Origin: Luteolibacter sp.
Lineage (GTDB): Bacteria; Verrucomicrobiota; Verrucomicrobiia; Verrucomicrobiales; Akkermansiaceae
Length of the DNA: 64,000 nucleotides
Reading direction: 5' to 3'
NCBI GenBank assembly: GCA_030696085.1
Contig: JAUYNL010000044.1
Coordinates: 34,698 to 98,697, forward strand
Below the pieces are notes generated by a model. That model searched no databases and was not told where the DNA came from. It saw nothing but the letters and a program-made list of their open reading frames with translations. A program made the translations under genes and the position numbers. Positions 63,969 through 64,000 of this stretch are shown here, piece after piece. Numbering within the stretch: the first letter of the stretch is position 1; each line of letters opens with the position of its first letter.

Positions 63969-64000
63969 ATGAACGATCAGACAGGGACACAGGCACCGGC
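63969..64000 (+). CDS. Start of a plus-strand gene cut by the window edge
   Basis: ATG 63969 opens a frame reading MNDQTGTQAP to the last base. Preceded by CCAACACC, a context seen before other starts in this window that lack Shine-Dalgarno sequences. Too little is present to identify it. Confidence 0.4.
   Translation, partial: MNDQTGTQAP

Overview
This 64 kb window is chromosomal DNA from a GC-rich Gram-negative bacterium. It most resembles a Verrucomicrobiota genome of the Verrucomicrobiaceae/Luteolibacter type. That placement is inference from gene content: LpxK, an MCE/Mla transport operon, osmoregulated glucan genes, a heptosyltransferase-like enzyme, many lipoproteins, a Gfo/Idh/MocA oxidoreductase beside a ThuA-domain protein, a YebC of the 'MGRAFE' type and weak or absent Shine-Dalgarno sequences. 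No rRNA gene is present to settle it.

Layout. 0.1-8.3 kb: glycosyltransferase, CDGSH iron-sulfur protein, accD, a Lys/Ala-rich basic protein, a lipoprotein, an SPF[ST]V-repeat protein, peptide deformylase and a U32-family protein whose gene carries repeat insertions. 8.35-13.6 kb: defence-type island with VapBC, a type IIG restriction-modification enzyme, a DUF4268 protein and a DUF3024 protein. 13.6-25.4 kb: ECF sigma and anti-sigma, truA, acetyl-CoA synthetase, a coiled-coil protein, homoserine dehydrogenase, yebC, rpoZ, smpB, engB and a secreted GH13 enzyme. 25.62-27.53 kb: a frameshifted ISAs1-type insertion sequence whose transposase is fused to a DruA-like DUF4338 domain. 27.7-33.1 kb: MlaE-MlaF-MlaD plus lipoprotein, then an Hsp70. 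33.1-44.2 kb: glycolate-oxidase-like flavoprotein, methyltransferase, opgG - unknown membrane protein - opgH, galK, hisS, aspS. 44.2-53.4 kb: a 507-bp non-coding stretch with a large hairpin, a lone sdhB, lipoprotein MsrB, two paralogous coiled-coil/MreC-like proteins, an ABC exporter, a Gly-rich RRM protein, a Tat-exported oxidoreductase and a ThuA-ankyrin fusion. 53.5-61.1 kb: tRNA-Gln, a 25-aa protein, a porin, an HNH nuclease, an AddB-like nuclease, lpxK, an Rrf2 regulator and a DUF3127 protein with an SSB-like tail. 61.2-64 kb: IS66 remnant, 3' half of a tRNA-Cys, tyrosine integrase and a tyrosine-phosphatase/OGFr-domain pair; this looks like one end of an integrated element that continues past the window.

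How the genes work together. Much of the core content serves the cell envelope: lipid A phosphorylation (LpxK), phospholipid traffic (MCE operon), periplasmic glucans (OpgG, OpgH and the protein between them), porin, heptosyltransferase and lipid or drug export (ABC exporter). A second theme is translation and protein quality: deformylase, TruA, SmpB, EngB, HisS, AspS, tRNA-Gln, Hsp70 and MsrB. Central metabolism is represented by AccD, Acs, SdhB, Hom, GalK and the GlcD-like enzyme. The most unusual items are the DUF4338-ISAs1 fusion, the phosphatase/OGFr pair in the tRNA-Cys element, the uncharacterised OPG-operon protein, the in-frame repeats in the U32 gene, and a recurring placement of rare codons inside the pentamer GTTAG/CTAAC.
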